A stretch of DNA of 35,020 nt from Planctomycetota bacterium (GCA_963205385.1 CAUJKE010000389.1:1-35020); one strand, 5' to 3'; positions 7,824 to 16,820 are shown, numbered from the stretch's first letter. Notes: generated from the letters alone by a model not told the origin. Program-made: numbers and translations.

Positions 7824-8951
7824 ATGCAGCGGCATTGGAAAATCGTCATCGCGGGTTCGCTGGTCGCCGGCGCCGTCATGGCCGGTCCCCTCTGGGCGGC
7901 GCCTCCGTGGTCCACATTGCTCCCGTTCAAAAAGATCGAGGCGGACCCCAATAAGGATTACATGCTGACGCAGGATCATGGCCCGTGGCTGGTCATGTGC
8001 CGCTCGTTTGCTGGCGAAACGGCGCCGCAAGAGGCGCACGATCTGGTGCTGGAACTGCGCGAAAAGTTCAAGCTTAAAGCTTATGTACACAAGCAAAACT
8101 ACGACTTCACGAAGCCTGAAGTCGGCCTGGGGTATAACAAATTCGGCGGCCCGAAGATGATGGTCCCTCGTAATGGCGCCAAGTTCGAGGAAATTGCCGT
8201 GCTGGTGGGCAATTTTGAAACGGTGGACGATGGCAAGGTGCAAGAAGTCTTGGAAACCATCAAGTACGCCCGCCCCCAATGCCTCGAGATTTCGACAAAT
8301 ACCAAGTCGTCGCAGCGCTTCGCCGGGTGGCGTGCCGTCGTGCAACGCATCAATCCGGACAAAGACCGGAGCATCAAAGACAAGGGGCCGATGCGGATGG
8401 CGTTCGTCACCCGCAATCCACTGCTGCCGGATGAATATTTCACGCCGCAGGGACTCGATAAATTCGTCATTGAGCTGAACAAGGATAAGGAGTTCAGCCT
8501 GCTGAAGAATCGGGGTGCATATACGGTTCGCATTGCGTCGTTTCAAGGCGATTCCACCATGAAGCTGGATGAGATCGAGCGCAAGGAGCGCGATTCCGTG
8601 CGGCATAGCAAGCTGGAAGAAGGGGCGATCAAGGCCCATAAAATCACGACGGCGCTGCGGGAGCAGGGTATCGACGCCTACGAATTTCACGATCGCTACG
8701 AGAGCATCGTGACCGTGGGGAGTTTCGAGTCGGTCGGCTCGCCGCGCGAGGACGGCCGCATCGAAATCAATCCCAGCGTGAAAGCCGTGATGGATCGGTT
8801 TGGCGCGGAGCAATTGCAATTGCCTGGCCAGTACTCGACGGGCCTGAGTCCCCAGAAAATCGCCGGCATTACGCTCGACATTCAGCCCACGCCGGTGCTG
8901 GTGCCGCGGCAGTCGATCGGCGCGGTCTACGCTCGCCGTCCGGTGGATTAA
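7824..8951 (+). CDS. Exported protein with two SPOR-like segments
   Basis: ATG 7824 is preceded by AGGAGA (7813-7818) and yields a typical signal peptide with cleavage after GPLWA; the upstream in-frame ATG at 7707 would bury it. The 375-residue product has two segments resembling the SPOR fold (strand, helix, strand, helix, strand). The first runs from GPWLVMCRSFAG to a region near FEEIAVLVGNF; the second runs from YTVRIASFQGD through a helix (ITTALREQGIDAYEF) to YESIVTVGSF. SPOR domains usually bind denuded peptidoglycan glycans at division sites. The match is by pattern only and the family is otherwise hypothetical in planctomycetes. The gene stands alone, with a palindrome downstream. Confidence 0.85.
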   Translation: MQRHWKIVIAGSLVAGAVMAGPLWAAPPWSTLLPFKKIEADPNKDYMLTQDHGPWLVMCRSFAGETAPQEAHDLVLELREKFKLKAYVHKQNYDFTKPEVGLGYNKFGGPKMMVPRNGAKFEEIAVLVGNFETVDDGKVQEVLETIKYARPQCLEISTNTKSSQRFAGWRAVVQRINPDKDRSIKDKGPMRMAFVTRNPLLPDEYFTPQGLDKFVIELNKDKEFSLLKNRGAYTVRIASFQGDSTMKLDEIERKERDSVRHSKLEEGAIKAHKITTALREQGIDAYEFHDRYESIVTVGSFESVGSPREDGRIEINPSVKAVMDRFGAEQLQLPGQYSTGLSPQKIAGITLDIQPTPVLVPRQSIGAVYARRPVD

Positions 8952-9026
8952 TCGTCGCAGGCGCGCTTCCGTGTGCCGTGCGCCTGATCTATAGACGAAC
9001 ACTTCATCACAGCTTACCTTTGGAGG

Positions 9027-9054
9027 CTAGGATCGACCGATCGGTCGCCCCTAG
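9027..9054. promoter_or_regulatory. Long palindrome upstream of rdgB
   Basis: CGACCGATCGGTCG (9034-9047) is a perfect 14-base palindrome. CTAGG (9027-9031) and CCTAG (9050-9054) extend it outward across a two-base mismatch on each side. It sits 39 bases before the rdgB ATG and 76 bases after the previous stop. It could be a dimeric repressor operator or a hairpin. There is no T-run, so termination is less likely. Confidence 0.4.
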
Positions 9055-9092
9055 CCTTGTTTGATTCCAAGCTGCGACGAAGTACAACGTTC

Positions 9093-9710
9093 ATGCCGAC
9101 CACCCCTTCCCCACGACGCCTCGTGCTGGGCACGCGCAATCGCAAGAAATGCGTGGAACTCGAGCCGCTCTTGGCTCCCTACGGTTTTGAACTGCAAACC
9201 CTGGCCGACCTTCCCACTGCCATCGAAGTGGCAGAATCCGGCGCGACCTTCGCCGAAAACGCCGCGCTGAAAGCGAGTCAACAGGCCAGGCGCCTGGGAC
9301 TCTGGGTATTGGGGGAAGATAGCGGCCTGGAAGTCGAAGCGCTAAAGGGCGCTCCCGGCGTTTACTCCGCCCGCTTCGCCGGTGAGCAGGGAAACGACGA
9401 GGCGAACAATCAGCTCCTCTTGGAAAAGCTGCGCGACGTGCCGACCGAAAAGCGGTGGGCGCGGTATGTCTGCCACATTTCGCTTTCCGATCCCAGCGGA
9501 AACATCCGCGTCGATGTCGAAGATTATTGCCGCGGGCGCATTCGCCGCGAGTACGCCGGCAGTGCCGGATTTGGTTACGATCCGCTGTTTGAGATCGTCG
9601 AGTACCACCGCACGTTCGGCGAACTGGGGCTGGAAGTCAAGTCGATCCTCAGCCATCGCTCGCGCGCCGTGCGGCGTTTTGTGCCGCAGTTGCTGGCGGT
9701 TTACCAATAG
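9093..9710 (+). CDS. rdgB: RdgB/HAM1 family non-canonical purine NTP pyrophosphatase
   Basis: The 205-residue enzyme hydrolyses dITP, ITP and XTP to monophosphates, which keeps deaminated purines out of DNA and RNA. Family landmarks are intact: the N-terminal LVLGTRNRKK nucleotide loop, SGATFAENAALKA, GEDSGLEVEAL with the metal-binding acidic pair, GAPGVYSARFAG, GFGYDPLF and the terminal SHRSRA. ATG 9093 gives the normal N-terminus; a TTG at 9057 would add 12 unrelated residues. It stands alone between a palindrome and the ECF sigma factor gene. Confidence 0.95.
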   Translation: MPTTPSPRRLVLGTRNRKKCVELEPLLAPYGFELQTLADLPTAIEVAESGATFAENAALKASQQARRLGLWVLGEDSGLEVEALKGAPGVYSARFAGEQGNDEANNQLLLEKLRDVPTEKRWARYVCHISLSDPSGNIRVDVEDYCRGRIRREYAGSAGFGYDPLFEIVEYHRTFGELGLEVKSILSHRSRAVRRFVPQLLAVYQ

Positions 9711-9760
9711 CACCGATCACCCGGCCCACTCAGAAATTTGGGATCTTTTTCGCCACTGAG

Positions 9761-9787
9761 TGTAACAAAGAGATGTCTCGCCCGTTA
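9761..9787 (+). promoter_or_regulatory. ECF-type promoter candidate before the sigma factor gene
   Basis: GTAAC (9762-9766) and CGTTA (9783-9787) are separated by 16 bases, the spacing and core bases (AAC and CGT) typical of ECF-sigma promoters. This would fit autoregulation of the sigma factor that starts at 9824. An inverted repeat, CACTCAG (9727-9733) with CTGAGTG (9756-9762), overlaps the -35. The assignment is by motif only. Confidence 0.35.
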
Positions 9788-9823
9788 TCTCTGTATCAAG
9801 GCACATGAACCGAGGGCGTCAAG

Positions 9824-10357
9824 ATGAAGGCCGCGGCCAGACAGCCGGAACAGATTGGTCGTCGCGAGGACGTGTTGCGCGCCGTGGAAGCGTATGAATC
9901 CCGGCTCACGCGGTACGCCTTGCGATTACTGGGAGATGTCGCACTTGCGCAGGACGCGGTGCAGCATACGTTTGTGCAACTTTGCGATGAGCCGCCGCGC
10001 CAGCCTGACGGGCTGGCCGCGTGGCTCTTCACCGTCTGTCGCAACAAGGCGTACGACTTTTTGCGGCGAGCGCAACGAGACGAGGCTTTGGAAGGGCATC
10101 CCGTTGGCGATTTGCTCACCAGTCGCGAGCCTGATCCGGCGGAGGCCGCCGCCAGCGGCGACTTGCAGGTGTGGATTCGCGCGCAGATGACGCACTTGCC
10201 GGTCATGCAGCGGGAGGCGCTTACGCTGTGGTCCGAAGGTTTCGCCTATCGTGAAATCGCCGCGATCACCGGCCGCACCGAAGGGAACGTGCGCGTCGTC
10301 GTGCATCGGGCACTGAACACACTGCGAAACCTGGCGCCGGCGGAACAAGCCTGGTAG
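9824..10357 (+). CDS. ECF-family RNA polymerase sigma factor
   Basis: The 177-residue protein has region 2 at about residues 25-85 (RYALRLLGDVALAQDAVQ, WLFTVCRNKAYDFLRR) and region 4 at about 120-168 (LPVMQREALTLWSEGFAYREIA, then the recognition helix EGNVRVVVHRAL). No region 3 is present, which defines the ECF class. It would direct RNA polymerase to a small stress or envelope regulon. The gene after it encodes a membrane-spanning VWA protein with an anti-sigma-like N-terminus, so that protein is the likely partner. An ECF-type promoter lies upstream. Confidence 0.93.
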   Translation: MKAAARQPEQIGRREDVLRAVEAYESRLTRYALRLLGDVALAQDAVQHTFVQLCDEPPRQPDGLAAWLFTVCRNKAYDFLRRAQRDEALEGHPVGDLLTSREPDPAEAAASGDLQVWIRAQMTHLPVMQREALTLWSEGFAYREIAAITGRTEGNVRVVVHRALNTLRNLAPAEQAW

Positions 10358-10526
10358 ACGTCCCCCTCCGTGCGAGGACATGTCTTTACGAGCCCGAACC
10401 GCAAGCGAGGGAGTCGGTGTTGATCTCCCTGGCAAGCGCAGGGTAACGCCTGGCTTAAACCCCAAGAAACGGTGTTCGCCGTGTGAGGTCTTGAATTCGA
10501 GACACATTACGTTCGAGGATCTAACG

Positions 10527-12722
10527 ATGAATCAACGATTACATACACCCAATGGCGATGCTCCCCGCGACGAAGAGGCCGCGGCGCTGCTCACGGCTTA
10601 TGCGCTGCATCAACTCGGCGAGTCGGAAGCGGCGGCGGTCGAAGCGCGGCTGCAAGCCGATCCGGCAGCGCAAGCCTTTGTGCGCGACACGCGGCGCCTG
10701 GCCGAAATGGTCGAAGAGGCGCTCGTCGGCGAAGAATGCCCGGCCGTTTCCACACAGTTGCGAAAGCAGTTGGATGAAAAGCTTGCCGCTCAGGAAAACT
10801 CGCCTGTCGCCAGCACGGCACGAGTCTCACGCAGTCGCTGGAACATCGTCGCCAGCGTCGCCGCGCTCGTGGTGACGGCCTGTCTGCTGGTGGCGTTGAT
10901 GTTGCCGGCGGTGCAAAGTTCACGCGAAGCAGCCCGCCTCGTTCAGGCGAGAAATGACCTTCGCCAACTCGATTCGGCAACGAGCGGCCAGCGGGGCGCT
11001 CCCTCGGAACACTACGCTACAGACTACGTGCAGTATGCAGAGGGAGACAAGCTCGACCTGAGATCTTCGCGCCAAGTGAAGCTCTACAATGGGCAAACGG
11101 CGCATCCCGCAACGAGCTCCAGCAATCTTGCGCCTGCCAACGAGCCCTACGCTTCCGAGCATCGTGAGAAAAATCCCGCACGTCGCTTCGACGTCGAGGC
11201 GCCAAAAGACTATCGAGACTTTGACTCCGGCGGGGGCGAGCGGGATGGAAATGCTCTCAGCGGCGGCAACGAACAATACGACGAAATCATCGAGCATCCG
11301 TTCCTTGGTTCGCGCGATTATCCCCTTTCGACCTTCTCCATCGACGTCGATACGGCTTCCTACGCCAATGTCCGCCGCTTCCTGACCGGTGGTTCGCTGC
11401 CGCCGCCCAGCGCGGTGCGGGTGGAAGAGTTGATTAACTACTTCACGTACGACGATCCGCAGCCGCAAGGGAACTCGCCGTTTAGCGTGAACATGGAAGT
11501 GGCCGAATGTCCGTGGACGCCGGGGCATCACCTGCTTCGCATCGGGCTCCAGGGACGCGAGATCGCCGCCGACAAACGGCCCCATAGCAACCTCGTGTTC
11601 CTGCTCGACGTTTCCGGTTCGATGCAAGCTCCCAACAAGCTCCCGCTCGTCAAGCAGGCAATGGGACTTTTGATTCGTGAACTGACCGAGAACGACATGG
11701 TCACGATCGTGACTTATGCCGGGAGTGAAGGGGTTGCGCTCGAAACAACCTCAGGCGACCGACAAGCGGAGATTCTGAAAGCGATCGACGTCCTCAACGC
11801 AGGCGGCTCGACGCATGGCTCGGCCGGCATCAAGCTCGCGTACAAAATGGCTCGCCAGAGCTTTCTCAAGCAAGGGGCGAACCGCGTCATCCTCTGCACC
11901 GACGGCGATTTCAACGTCGGCGTCACCAGCGATCAGGAACTGGTCGACTTGATCACCCACGAAGCCAAGAGCGGCGTGTTTCTCTCGGTCCTCGGCTTCG
12001 GCATGGGGAACCTCAAAGACGCCAAGATGGAGAAGCTGGCCGATCATGGCAACGGCATGTACGGCTATATCGATACGCTCCGCGAGGCGCGCAAGCTGCT
12101 TGTCGAGCAGATGTCCGGCAGCCTGGTGACGATCGCCAAGGATGTGAAGATTCAGATCGAGTTCAATCCGGCGGCTGTCGTGGCCTATCGGCAGATCGGC
12201 TATGAAAACCGCGTCCTCGCCGCCAAGGATTTCGACGACGATACCAAAGACGCAGGCGAAATCGGCGCGGGGCACAGCGTCACCGCGCTGTATGAAGTGG
12301 TCCTGGCTGGGCACGAAAACGACGCGCGTGCAAGCGAAGGGCCGCTGAAGTATCAAACCAGGGGCGCGGAACCTGGCCGGAATACGAATCCGGCGGAAGA
12401 AACGACGCTCACGAAAGCCGCTGCCTCTGGTGAACTGCTGACGGTCAAGCTCCGCTTCAAGGAGCCGCTCGGCGACCGGAGCGAACTGATCGAGTTCCCG
12501 CTGAAGGAGGAGCCGAAGCGTTTTGGCGCCGCCAGCGAGAACCTCCGCTTCGCCTCGGCCGTGGCGTCTTTTGGGATGCTGCTGCGGGGAAGCGAGTATC
12601 GCGGCGGAGCGACGATGTCGGCGGTGTCCGAAATCGCCGGGGCGGCGCTCGGGAGCGACCCAAGCGGCTATCGGGCGGAGTTTGTCGACCTCGTGCGCCG
12701 GGCGCAGCAACTGGGCAAATAG
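10527..12722 (+). CDS. YfbK-type VWA protein with anti-sigma-like N-terminus and prepilin-like helix
   Basis: The start at ATG 10527 follows GAGGA (10515-10519) by seven bases; the earlier ATG at 10380 is not supported. Residues 15-70 resemble the helical anti-sigma domain (LTAYALHQLGESEAAAVEARL) but lack the zinc-binding HxxxCxxC. A single membrane helix spans about 106-128 and continues into LMLPAVQSSREAARLVQARN, which strongly resembles the start of DUF1559 prepilins. A linker leads to the VWA N-domain (from about 265) and a VWA domain with an intact MIDAS: DVSGS from Asp361, the Thr of GGSTHG and the Asp of TDGDFN. The C-terminal DUF3520-like region follows. It is 731 residues long and probably senses extracytoplasmic signals for the sigma factor. 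Confidence 0.9.
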   Translation: MNQRLHTPNGDAPRDEEAAALLTAYALHQLGESEAAAVEARLQADPAAQAFVRDTRRLAEMVEEALVGEECPAVSTQLRKQLDEKLAAQENSPVASTARVSRSRWNIVASVAALVVTACLLVALMLPAVQSSREAARLVQARNDLRQLDSATSGQRGAPSEHYATDYVQYAEGDKLDLRSSRQVKLYNGQTAHPATSSSNLAPANEPYASEHREKNPARRFDVEAPKDYRDFDSGGGERDGNALSGGNEQYDEIIEHPFLGSRDYPLSTFSIDVDTASYANVRRFLTGGSLPPPSAVRVEELINYFTYDDPQPQGNSPFSVNMEVAECPWTPGHHLLRIGLQGREIAADKRPHSNLVFLLDVSGSMQAPNKLPLVKQAMGLLIRELTENDMVTIVTYAGSEGVALETTSGDRQAEILKAIDVLNAGGSTHGSAGIKLAYKMARQSFLKQGANRVILCTDGDFNVGVTSDQELVDLITHEAKSGVFLSVLGFGMGNLKDAKMEKLADHGNGMYGYIDTLREARKLLVEQMSGSLVTIAKDVKIQIEFNPAAVVAYRQIGYENRVLAAKDFDDDTKDAGEIGAGHSVTALYEVVLAGHENDARASEGPLKYQTRGAEPGRNTNPAEETTLTKAAASGELLTVKLRFKEPLGDRSELIEFPLKEEPKRFGAASENLRFASAVASFGMLLRGSEYRGGATMSAVSEIAGAALGSDPSGYRAEFVDLVRRAQQLGK

Positions 12723-12740
12723 AGGTTGCTTAGCCGCTGC

Positions 12741-12756
12741 GGGAGTCGCAACTCCC
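12741..12756 (+). terminator. Hairpin after the VWA gene
   Basis: GGGAGT (12741-12746) and ACTCCC (12751-12756) pair exactly around a CGCA tetraloop, 18 bases after the VWA stop. No T-run follows directly; a TTTT at about 12787 is too far away. This is a weak terminator candidate. Confidence 0.35.
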
Positions 12757-12918
12757 CAGTCGCATCAGGCGCTACCGATTTTATCGTTTTTGCCGTTGTA
12801 ACTGGTTGCCCCAACTGAACAAACGCTTGTAACTCCCGCTAAACATTCGTATGGTGATAGGATTGGGCCTTATTTTATACTAATGGCCTATTATTCCCTT
12901 CGCCCAGGAGCACGGGAG

Positions 12919-13980
12919 ATGTCCTCATACAGACGACGAGGCGGTTTCACGCTGGTGGAACTGCTGGTGGTGATCGCGATCATCGCCATTTTGATTGCCC
13001 TCTTGTTGCCGGCGATCAATGCCGCGCGCGAGCGGGCGCGGTTCATGCAGTGCACCAACAATATCCGCCAAATCTCGCTGGCGATGAACGTCTTCGAGAA
13101 CGCCCAGGGAACGTTCCCCCCCGGCGTGCCGAACTGCGCGGAAACATCCAAGCAGTTCGCCAGCGATCCGACGGCCGGCGCGATTTGCCAGGGACCGAAC
13201 GGACTGGTGCAGATTCTCGCCCAAATCGAAGAAAAGAAGAAAAGCGATTGGGTCCAGTCCTGTCTCGATACGGCGTACAACGTCTGTGTCGATTGCCCCG
13301 GAAACCAGCAGTTTGGCTATGTCGGCTCGCAAACGCCGGTGCCGTTTATCTGCCCCACGCAAGGGAGCATCGAGCCTCAGTTTAGCGTCAACAAGTTTGG
13401 CCTGAAGTCCCTCTCGAAGGGGAATTACGCCATGTGCTACGGGGCGGGTTTTTACATCAATTCAGACACGAGCCTCAACGGCATGTTCGAAGTGGTGAAG
13501 CTCGATCGGACGTTCTCCTCGCAAACATCACAAGCTCAAGGCAAGTGGAAGACCGGCAGCAACAAAGGCGTGGCGATTAGTGCTTGCACCGATGGCACCA
13601 GCAAAACGGTCCTCTTGGCCGAACTCGTCGCCATGAAGAGCGAGAAAGATGGCCGCGGCGCGTGGTTTTGGTCAGGCATGGGAGGCTCGTCATTCACGGG
13701 AATGAAGGCGCCCAACCCACTCGAAAATGAGCCCGATGTGATCGCGATTTGCGATAGCAACTTGCAAGGCGCCGAACGCAGGTTCACCTGCACGGAGAGC
13801 CGCGACAACGGCCAGGTTTATGCGTCCGCGCGGAGCAAGCACGCCGGCGGCGTCGCGGTCGTGATGACCGACAGTTCGACCCACTTCGTCAACGACAAGG
13901 TCGATCCGGCCGTGTGGCAAGCACTCTGCACCCGCGCTGGCCCGACAACAGAACCGGATGTGTCGGTGAAGGATCTGTGA
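12919..13980 (+). CDS. DUF1559 prepilin-like protein (type II secretion/pilin N-terminus)
   Basis: The N-terminus is a canonical prepilin: basic leader, cleavage between Gly9 and Phe10 ([15 protein letters not shown]), Glu at mature position 5, and a long hydrophobic helix ending in [21 protein letters not shown]1559 proteins are greatly expanded in Planctomycetes; they are thought to be surface or periplasmic pseudopilins but their role is unknown. ATG 12919, eight bases after AGGAG (12906-12910), is preferred over ATG 12883, which has no ribosome-binding site. The usual C-terminal H-x9-DG motif is altered: the equivalent place reads [13 protein letters not shown], with Ser where Gly is expected. 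Several Cys residues in the globular part could form disulfides. Confidence 0.95.
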   Translation: MSSYRRRGGFTLVELLVVIAIIAILIALLLPAINAARERARFMQCTNNIRQISLAMNVFENAQGTFPPGVPNCAETSKQFASDPTAGAICQGPNGLVQILAQIEEKKKSDWVQSCLDTAYNVCVDCPGNQQFGYVGSQTPVPFICPTQGSIEPQFSVNKFGLKSLSKGNYAMCYGAGFYINSDTSLNGMFEVVKLDRTFSSQTSQAQGKWKTGSNKGVAISACTDGTSKTVLLAELVAMKSEKDGRGAWFWSGMGGSSFTGMKAPNPLENEPDVIAICDSNLQGAERRFTCTESRDNGQVYASARSKHAGGVAVVMTDSSTHFVNDKVDPAVWQALCTRAGPTTEPDVSVKDL

Positions 13981-14314
13981 GTAACAGACCCACTCCTGCA
14001 GGTGCCATCCGCGAGCACGCGCGTTACTCTGGTCAAACTAGGTAGCCGCTGAGGAGGTTTTGACGCCGAAGGTTCTGATTTTTCAAATTAAACCAAATAT
14101 TCCGGTTGTTCCGGCTCGAATAAGCGTTACGGAGGGGTTCCACGTGGGCCTCTCCGTAAATGTTTGCTAGCGGTTACTCGACCCAGAAGGCTTCGACCGG
14201 CTTTCGTCTGGACCGCGCAGGCAAAGCTGTTATACTCCCCGCCTTGCGGATATTGCCATTTTGTCGCGCAGCAAGCGCAAACGGCAGGCGGTCGTGTTCA
14301 AGGAGGAACACGTG
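13981..14314. other. Intergenic region (334 bases) with hairpin and -10 candidate
   Basis: No gene is seen. The left part is ordinary sequence with an AT-rich patch around 14078-14100. A strong hairpin lies at 14127-14159. TATACT at 14231-14236 is a possible -10 box for the downstream TPR gene, but no good -35 is present. AAGGAGGA at 14300-14307 is the ribosome-binding site of the next gene. Confidence 0.6.
14127..14159 (+). terminator. Strong hairpin downstream of the DUF1559 gene
   Basis: TTACGGAGGGG (14127-14137) pairs with CCTCTCCGTAA (14149-14159), eleven base pairs with one G-T wobble. The loop itself contains the palindrome CCACGTGG. The stem is followed by ATGTTTGC, so the T-run is short. 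It lies about 150 bases after the DUF1559 stop. It is either the terminator of that gene or a structured element. Confidence 0.5.
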
Positions 14315-16783
14315 ATGCGATTGACATTACACAAAGATCGCGGTCCCAGCACACTCTCCAGACTTGTCTGGGCCGTGGTGGGTTTTGCAGGTGTGTCCAT
14401 CGGTTCGGCTGCGCTCGCGTGGCAGAACAACAATGGCGCGCTCAAGCCGGCGCTCGTCGTGGAAGCCGCTCCCGTGCAGGCGGGAAGCGCAGCGGCCGCG
14501 CCGGCGACGACAATCCGGCCGGCGCCCATTGTCGATGCGGCGCCGCAGCGCGTCGCGCCTCCTCCGCGAACAGCGCCCCAGGCCGTGTCGCCTGCGCCAC
14601 GGACGCCGCTGATCGACAGCACCCCCAGCCGCTCATTCTTGCCTTGGCCGTGGTCCATCGGTGGTCGCAGCAGCGAACCAACGAGCGAAATGCGGCGCGC
14701 GACGCCAATTCGCGCGGCGGGAACCAAAGCCACCGGCAACTACGGCCGCACGCGCTCCGCCAGCGATAACCCAACACCTGCCGAAGTCGCTCCGCAGCAA
14801 ACGCCGGACGCCACCGCCCAGCCCACACCGGCGCGCCGGGAGCCGCAATTGGCCGAACGTCCGGCCCCCGCGGTACGCACGCCTGCGCCGATTGTCGCCC
14901 GGCCGGCCCCCATCGTCGCCCAGCGCACGCCGAGCGCTGCGCCTCCCAACGAGACGCCGGCAACGATTCGTAAGCCCCAGCCTGCGAACTTGAGCGTCAG
15001 CCCTGCAGCGCCGCGCGCGACGGAACCCGCCGTGACGGACGTGCCGCCTGCCGCGCTCACGACATCCCGCAAATTGCCTACGCTGAAAATAACACCGATC
15101 ACCGACGTTCGCCCTGCCGGCTTCCAAGAGGTGCTTCCCGGCAAGAGCAAGGTTTCCGATGTCGCCCAGCAACTCGGCGAACCGGAAAGCACCGAGCGCG
15201 AGGGGGACACGACCGTGATGACCTATCAGGTCGGTCCGTTTCCCAAGCTGGAAGTCATTCTCGCCGGGGACGTGGTGGACTCGATCGTGATTCACCTGGC
15301 GGAACCGGTCGAGCAGCAAGCGATTTTGGAAGAACTTGACCTCGCGGACTTTCGTCCGGTCGCCATTGCGGACGACCAAGGCAACGTCCTGGGATGTGCA
15401 ATTCCCGAACGGGGTGTAGCGCTGAGTTATGATGGCGAAGCGAGCCAGAAGTTGGTCGGCGAAGTGGTGCTGGCGAATATCACCGCGGAGTCGTTTGTGT
15501 TGCGCGCCACGGCGCCCACCGGTCACTACGAACAAATGCTGGCCGACGCCGACTATGCGTTGACGCTCAACTCCAGCGCGGCGGACGCGCACGCCGTGCG
15601 CGCTCGCGTGCTCGCGGCGCTGGGTCGCGTGAGCGAAGCCCGCACCGCCATTGAAGCGGCGATCAAGCTCGATGCGGGCGCGCCGGACTATCGCATTTTG
15701 TACGCGGAATTGCTCAGTGCCGGCGGCGACTTCAGCAATGCGTTGACGATGGTGCAAACGGTGGCTGAAACTCCCCAGGTGGAGCCGATCTTCGCCGCAT
15801 CCGCGGAATTGGCGTGGGGCAACGTGTTGGCCTACGGTCCTGAACGCGATTATCCCGCGGCCGTCAGCCATCACACGAAGGCCATTAAATTGGCGACGCC
15901 GCTGGCGCAAAGCAAGCAAGCAGCGGAACGTCGCGTCGCGCTGCGAATCCTGATCGACGCCAACCTGGCGGTCGCTCGCGATGTCGCGCTGGGGAACTAC
16001 AAACGTCAAACGGAAGTGGTGCCCAAGTGGATCGAGAAAGCGAAGGCCCTTCAGCAACTTGCGCTGCAAGACGGCGCCGACGAGTTCCTCGAACTGCATG
16101 TCGCGGCGGCATCCCTGACCGCGCTAGCCGCCATGAGTGAGCCGCTGGACCCCAGCGCCGCTGTTGAAACAGCTTTGACCGTGGGCCAGGAACGAATCGC
16201 CGCAACGGAAGACCCGCTCTATAAGCAACACCTGGAGTGGCTGCTCGGTCAAGCATTGCTGGATGCCGTGCAGATTGAACACGCGCGTGGCGAGTTTGAT
16301 GTGGCCATGCAGTATGCGAACAACGCTCTGACGCTGCTCGGCGAAAATGTGGGCTATCGCGAGGCGACTTTACTCCGCGATCATACGCTGGGGCGGATGT
16401 ACTTCAGCATTGGCGCGCTCTACGCCGTGGGACGGAACGATCACGCCGAAGCCGTGCACTTTTATTTGCAGGCGCTGCCGCTGCTGGATCAACCATTGCC
16501 GCCGGAACTGACCGAAGATCGCGGCCGTCACGGCGAGCGGATGGTCAGCATGGGCGTTTCGTTTTGGCAGAACGGGAACAAGCCCCAAGCTATTGAGTTG
16601 ACGCTCAAGGGGGCGCGACTAGTGCAAGCGGCCGTGGAAGCGCGGGAACTCGACACGGCAGCGCTCGCGGTTCCGTATGGCAATCTGGCCGCTATGTATC
16701 ACCAACTCGGCAACTCCAGCGAAGCCGAGAAGTACGGCGACCTGGCCAAGAAGATCGAGCCTGTGAAGACTTCGCGCCGATAG
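14315..16783 (+). CDS. Large exported TPR-repeat protein with Pro/Ala-rich linker
   Basis: ATG 14315 lies eight bases after GGAGG (14302-14306), the best ribosome-binding site in the window; the upstream start at 14261 lacks one. The 822-residue protein begins with a signal peptide or anchor (VVGFAGVSIGSAALAW). About 200 residues of Pro/Ala-rich low complexity follow, with repeated PAPIV units. A compact region (VLPGKSKVSDVAQQLGEPE to VDSIVIHL) resembles the BamE/SmpA fold. The second half is helical with TPR-like repeats (ADADYALTLNSSAADAHAVR and others to the C-terminus). It is probably a periplasmic scaffold for protein contacts. The substrate is unknown. Confidence 0.85.
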   Translation: MRLTLHKDRGPSTLSRLVWAVVGFAGVSIGSAALAWQNNNGALKPALVVEAAPVQAGSAAAAPATTIRPAPIVDAAPQRVAPPPRTAPQAVSPAPRTPLIDSTPSRSFLPWPWSIGGRSSEPTSEMRRATPIRAAGTKATGNYGRTRSASDNPTPAEVAPQQTPDATAQPTPARREPQLAERPAPAVRTPAPIVARPAPIVAQRTPSAAPPNETPATIRKPQPANLSVSPAAPRATEPAVTDVPPAALTTSRKLPTLKITPITDVRPAGFQEVLPGKSKVSDVAQQLGEPESTEREGDTTVMTYQVGPFPKLEVILAGDVVDSIVIHLAEPVEQQAILEELDLADFRPVAIADDQGNVLGCAIPERGVALSYDGEASQKLVGEVVLANITAESFVLRATAPTGHYEQMLADADYALTLNSSAADAHAVRARVLAALGRVSEARTAIEAAIKLDAGAPDYRILYAELLSAGGDFSNALTMVQTVAETPQVEPIFAASAELAWGNVLAYGPERDYPAAVSHHTKAIKLATPLAQSKQAAERRVALRILIDANLAVARDVALGNYKRQTEVVPKWIEKAKALQQLALQDGADEFLELHVAAASLTALAAMSEPLDPSAAVETALTVGQERIAATEDPLYKQHLEWLLGQALLDAVQIEHARGEFDVAMQYANNALTLLGENVGYREATLLRDHTLGRMYFSIGALYAVGRNDHAEAVHFYLQALPLLDQPLPPELTEDRGRHGERMVSMGVSFWQNGNKPQAIELTLKGARLVQAAVEARELDTAALAVPYGNLAAMYHQLGNSSEAEKYGDLAKKIEPVKTSRR

Positions 16784-16820
16784 ACACGCCAGCCGCGCAA
16801 AGCGGGTGAGCGAGCTTTCC

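Noticed and set aside
14633..16099. Minus-strand ORF of 488 codons
   Set aside because: It is opposite the TPR gene, which has a signal peptide and a strong ribosome-binding site. The antisense product is Arg/Gly/His-rich without domains.
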